A stretch of 38,041 nt of DNA from Bacteroidales bacterium UBA5072 (lineage in GTDB: Bacteria > Bacteroidota > Bacteroidia > Bacteroidales > UBA10428): NCBI GenBank assembly GCA_002415855.1, contig DIAS01000188.1:23218-61258 (forward strand). The letters run 5' to 3'. The notes under the pieces were generated by a model. That model saw only the letters and a list, made by a program, of their open reading frames with translations, did not search any database and had not been told where the DNA came from. Below, in pieces: positions 34,987 to 38,041 of this stretch; the stretch's first letter is position 1; each line of letters starts with the position of its first letter. The translations under genes and the position numbers were made by a program.

Positions 34987-35742
34987 TCCCTCCTCCAGTG
35001 CCCTGTGATAGCCGTCATAATCAAACCTGTACAGGACTGGTGCCTTATGGGCCACACCAGTCTTTCTCTCATCAAGTCTCAACAGGATTCTATAGGACAG
35101 GATCTTCCGCTGAAAATTCCGGCGGTCAAGCTTTCTTCCCAGGATGGTTTCATATAGTTTTTGCAGCTCGGGCATGGTGAATTTTTCCCGAAGCAGGTTA
35201 TAGCCGATCGGTAGATTGTTCAGTTGAAGCCGGAGGGTGTCCAGGGCCGTGTTGACAATTACCCGATGGTCCATCATCAGCATACCCGGATCCGTGAGGT
35301 CCCGCCATTCCGATCTTGTCGTAAATTCATCGGGTGTGGGAACTGCCCGGGTATAATCCACGAGTGCATAGAACCCGATGGTGACAAAGCGGCTGCACAG
35401 CCATTTGATATCGTTCTCCGGGATGTTCATCCTGGTAAGGTTGTCTCTGTGGTCGCGGGGCTTTACCCTGCCCGGATCGCTGAATACATGAAACTGGCGA
35501 AGAAAGACACCGTCAAGTCCTGTTCTTTCCTTCAGGATCCTGCTGGCCGCGTTTTCGGCTGATTCGTCCCGGAGTATAAAGCCACCCGGCAACGCCCACT
35601 CATCTTTGTAGGGTATTTTTAAAAGCAGCACTTTCATCTCATTTTTATGAAAGCCGAAGACGACACAGTCGACCGATAAACTGGAAAGATGCCGCGAGGC
35701 CATTTCTGATATCTTTTGCACATTGGTGTGAGGCGCTGTCAT
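34969..35742 (-). CDS. NrtR/AraR-type Nudix-fold transcriptional regulator
   Basis: A 257-residue DNA-binding regulator. Residues about 20-165 are a Nudix fold with the box region G54 to L76 (LPGGFILRDE... RILKERTGL). In the box, G54, E60, R68, E72 and G75 are kept, but the two glutamates normally at positions 69 and 73 are I and R. Catalysis is therefore unlikely and a ligand-sensing role is favoured. The C-terminal part (about 180-257) resembles the winged-helix domain of NrtR/AraR proteins (MPELQKLYETILGRKLDRRN). Relatives in Bacteroides regulate arabinose use (AraR). It is divergent from the GH3 at 35866 with a palindrome between, suggesting sugar-responsive repression. It overlaps the radical-SAM gene end by 18 nt. 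Confidence 0.85.
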   Translation of the reverse strand: MTAPHTNVQKISEMASRHLSSLSVDCVVFGFHKNEMKVLLLKIPYKDEWALPGGFILRDESAENAASRILKERTGLDGVFLRQFHVFSDPGRVKPRDHRDNLTRMNIPENDIKWLCSRFVTIGFYALVDYTRAVPTPDEFTTRSEWRDLTDPGMLMMDHRVIVNTALDTLRLQLNNLPIGYNLLREKFTMPELQKLYETILGRKLDRRNFQRKILSYRILLRLDERKTGVAHKAPVLYRFDYDGYHRALEEGLKGGF

Positions 35743-35782
35743 CAGATTTTAAGGTTCTGTATTATAATATTATGTTTTGTCT

Positions 35783-35813
35783 TTTGTTATTTACCTGAAA
35801 TCAATTATCATTG
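35783..35813 (+). promoter_or_regulatory. Candidate promoter of the third GH3 gene
   Basis: TTTG at 35783-35786 is followed after 19 nt by TATCATTG at 35806-35813, one mismatch from the TAnnTTTG -7 consensus. The leader to the ATG at 35866 would be about 45 nt. The last three bases of the -7 element overlap the palindrome at 35811-35829. Confidence 0.55.
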
Positions 35814-35829
35814 TGTCAAATTAACACAA
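35811..35829. promoter_or_regulatory. Near-palindromic operator between regulator and GH3
   Basis: TTGTGTCAAATTAACACAA is a 19-nt imperfect palindrome. Its outer TTGTGT/ACACAA arms are exact, and it fits the symmetric pattern TTGTGTnAAnTTnACACAA. It lies in the divergent region between the Nudix-type regulator and the GH3 gene and overlaps the putative -7 element. This is where a repressor would block GH3 transcription. It is a good candidate binding site for the adjacent regulator, but that link is inferred. Confidence 0.65.
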
Positions 35830-35865
35830 AGCTTTCAATTATCAAAATTTAAATCGAAATAAAAA

Positions 35866-38041
35866 ATGAGGTCAACTAAAATCAGCATTTTTTTGATGTT
35901 GCCGGTTGTTATACTGGCTATGGTTCAATGTAAAAGCAATAAAGTGCCTCAACTGGGCAAGGATCCGGTGAAGGACGTGATTGCAGCTATGACACTGGAG
36001 GAAAAGGCGTTTTTCGTAACGGGTACCGGAATGATTTTCCCTGGTTTAAATATGCCTGGCGACACCAGCGCTCCAACACCGGGAGCACCGGTGGTAGGCG
36101 AAACCCAGAAACTGGTTCCCGGTGCCGCCGGCACTACGTATGAAATACCCAGATTAGGAATACCGTCCATGGTTTTATCTGATGGTCCTGCAGGACTCAG
36201 GATAAGCCCGAAACGGGAAAATGACAGTGCAACTTATTACTGTACAGCCTTTCCGATAGCCACTTTACTGGCTTCTTCATGGGATACTGCACTGATTGGA
36301 ATGGTTGGTCAGGCGATGGGCAATGACATATTGGAATATGGTGCCGATATCATCCTGGGACCTGGGATGAATATTCAACGGAATCCTCTTTGTGGCAGGA
36401 ACTTTGAATATTACTCCGAAGATCCCTATGTGACAGGCAAGATGGCAGCAGCCATGGTCAACGGTGTGGAATCGATGGGTGTCGGTACATCCATCAAGCA
36501 CTTTGCCGCCAACAATGCCGAAACAAATCGTATGGGTCTGAATACCATCGTGAGCGAAAGAGCCCTCCGCGAGATTTACCTCGAGGGATTCAGGATCGCG
36601 GTTGAGGAAGCACAGCCGTGGACTGTTATGTCGTCATACAATCTCATCAATGGTACCATGGCTTCTGAAAGCAATGACCTGCTTACCAAAGTGCTACGTG
36701 ACGATTGGGGATTCAAGGGTTGCGTGATGACAGACTGGTTTGGCGGAAGAGATGCAGTTGCACAGATGAAAGCCGGGAATGACCTGCTGATGCCAGGGAC
36801 TCCGCAACAAGCAAAGATGATTTACGATGCCGTTAAAGCAGGAAAACTTGATGTCGTCATGCTCGACAGGAACATAGAAAGAATTCTCAATATATTACTT
36901 GAAACACCTAGGTTTAAAGGATATAAGTATTCGAATAAACCTGATTTAACAGGCCATGCGACTGTAGTTAGGCAGGCTGCAACTGAAGGCATGGTGTTGC
37001 TCAAAAATGAGAATTCTGCTTTGCCACTGGCCAGCAATGTTAAAACGATTGCTACTTTTGGAACCGCTACTTTTGAAACAATCATTGGTGGCGTTGGAAG
37101 CGGGGATGTCAATGAAGCCTATGCTGTCTCCATTGCCGATGGCCTGAAGAATGCAGGCTATACTCCAGATGAGTCGTTGGTAAATGCTTATCTCAGCTAC
37201 ATTAAGAAAACCAGGGAATCGATGCCCAAGGCAAAGAACCCGTTAATGGCGCTCATGGGCGTTAAAGAACCTGTACCTGAAATGAAAATTGATGCAGCTC
37301 TGGCAGCTCAAATGGCTGCTAAAGCTGATGTGGCTGTCATTACGATCGGCAGGATTTCCGGAGAAGCTGCGGATCGCCTTGTGGATAATGATTTTAACCT
37401 GTCGGTCACTGAAAAGGCCTTGATCACTGTAGTATCCAAGGCCTTTCATGCCAGGGGCAAAAAAGTCGTCGTACTTTTGAATGTAGGCGGTGTGGTTGAA
37501 ACTGCCAGCTGGAAGGATCAACCTGATGCTGTTCTGATTGTCTGGCAGGGAGGCCAGGAAATGGGTAATTCCGTTGCCGATATTGTTAGCGGAAAGGTAA
37601 ATCCATCAGGGAAACTTGCAATCACTTTTCCTGTCCGTTATGCAGATGGCTCAACTGTAAAAGACTTTCCGGGCATCGTACTGGAAACTGAACCAACCAG
37701 CCAGGAATCTCCCAAAGAAGATGACTTATCGTCGTTTATGCAACCGAAAGCATCGAAGATAGTCTATGAGGAGGGTATTTATGTTGGTTATCGCTATTAT
37801 GAGACGTTTGGTGTAAGACCATCCTATGCTTTTGGTTACGGTTTGTCATACACCACGTTTGAATACGGCAATATCAAGCTCAGCAGTGACAAGTTCAGTG
37901 ATCAAATCACCATTTCGGTTGATGTGAAGAATTCCGGGGGTGTGGCGGGTAAAGAAGCCGTTCAGCTTTACCTGGCTGCTCCGGCTAAAAAGCTTGACAA
38001 GCCTGCCCTGGAGTTCAAGGGCTTTGCCAAGACAAAGTTGT
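35866..38041 (+). CDS. GH3 beta-glucosidase-type lipoprotein (3' end outside the window)
   Basis: An open frame of about 725 codons running off the right edge; no stop is reached. Signal peptide with lipobox-like LAMVQC (C22). Barrel motifs match the GH3 at 12652 almost word for word: GPGMNIQRNPLCGRNFEYYS, KHFAANNAETNR and GCVMTDWFGG, with predicted nucleophile D290. Later ITIGRISGEAADR, LNVGGVVETASWK and the start of a fibronectin-III-like domain (EAVQLYLAAPAKKLDKPAL) are seen. A shorter Pro/Gly-rich insert sits at residues 59-76. It is divergent from the Nudix-type regulator and probably controlled by it. Judging from its paralogue, about 90 residues are missing at the end. Confidence 0.92.
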   Translation, partial: MRSTKISIFLMLPVVILAMVQCKSNKVPQLGKDPVKDVIAAMTLEEKAFFVTGTGMIFPGLNMPGDTSAPTPGAPVVGETQKLVPGAAGTTYEIPRLGIPSMVLSDGPAGLRISPKRENDSATYYCTAFPIATLLASSWDTALIGMVGQAMGNDILEYGADIILGPGMNIQRNPLCGRNFEYYSEDPYVTGKMAAAMVNGVESMGVGTSIKHFAANNAETNRMGLNTIVSERALREIYLEGFRIAVEEAQPWTVMSSYNLINGTMASESNDLLTKVLRDDWGFKGCVMTDWFGGRDAVAQMKAGNDLLMPGTPQQAKMIYDAVKAGKLDVVMLDRNIERILNILLETPRFKGYKYSNKPDLTGHATVVRQAATEGMVLLKNENSALPLASNVKTIATFGTATFETIIGGVGSGDVNEAYAVSIADGLKNAGYTPDESLVNAYLSYIKKTRESMPKAKNPLMALMGVKEPVPEMKIDAALAAQMAAKADVAVITIGRISGEAADRLVDNDFNLSVTEKALITVVSKAFHARGKKVVVLLNVGGVVETASWKDQPDAVLIVWQGGQEMGNSVADIVSGKVNPSGKLAITFPVRYADGSTVKDFPGIVLETEPTSQESPKEDDLSSFMQPKASKIVYEEGIYVGYRYYETFGVRPSYAFGYGLSYTTFEYGNIKLSSDKFSDQITISVDVKNSGGVAGKEAVQLYLAAPAKKLDKPALEFKGFAKTKL

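Overview
The window looks like a chromosomal segment of a glycan-degrading Bacteroidota, probably in the Bacteroidales/Marinilabiliales range. This is inferred from the moderate GC content, weak Shine-Dalgarno signals, Bacteroidota-type promoter elements (TTTG about 20 nt from TAnnTTTG), many lipoprotein signal peptides on glycoside hydrolases, and families common in that phylum (CBM9-like/DUF5916 barrel protein, Spy-like small protein, NrtR/AraR-type regulator). No rRNA, tRNA, CRISPR array, phage gene or transposase was seen.

Layout. (1) 1-4337, minus strand: a 7-nt satellite, then glycerol kinase and glycerol-3-phosphate dehydrogenase (order glpD-glpK), and a secreted coiled-coil protein. 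(2) 4576-16675, plus strand: secreted carbohydrate-active genes, namely a GH3 lipoprotein, a GH9 lipoprotein with its own promoter and palindromic operator, a Spy-like small protein, a CBM9-like/DUF5916 outer-membrane protein, a second GH3 and a type-B carboxylesterase. (3) 16798-25722: two divergent sugar transporters (GPH and sugar-porter types). The rightward one heads a tight four-gene operon: sugar porter, mutarotase-like protein, a 1144-residue cytoplasmic protein of unassigned family, and a GH26 mannanase lipoprotein. It ends at a clear intrinsic terminator. (4) 25893-28618: a soluble PAS-GAF hybrid histidine kinase and a MaoC-type hydratase. (5) 28895-34986: a HEAT-repeat membrane lipoprotein followed closely by a protein with two radical-SAM/SPASM units in one chain and by a B12-type radical SAM protein. 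(6) 34969-38041: a Nudix-fold (NrtR/AraR-like) regulator divergent from a third GH3 that runs off the window, with a near-palindromic operator between them.

How it fits together. The exported enzymes (GH9 endoglucanase type, GH26 mannanase, three GH3s, an esterase) would suit a beta-glucan, glucomannan or acetylated hemicellulose substrate. The two MFS carriers would import the oligosaccharides. The mutarotase-like and 1144-residue proteins lack signal peptides and would act on the imported sugar. No SusC/SusD pair is present, so this is not a classical polysaccharide utilisation locus. The least explained parts are the 1144-residue putative (alpha/alpha)6-barrel enzyme and the radical-SAM cassette with its HEAT-repeat partner; both are predictions from sequence reading only.
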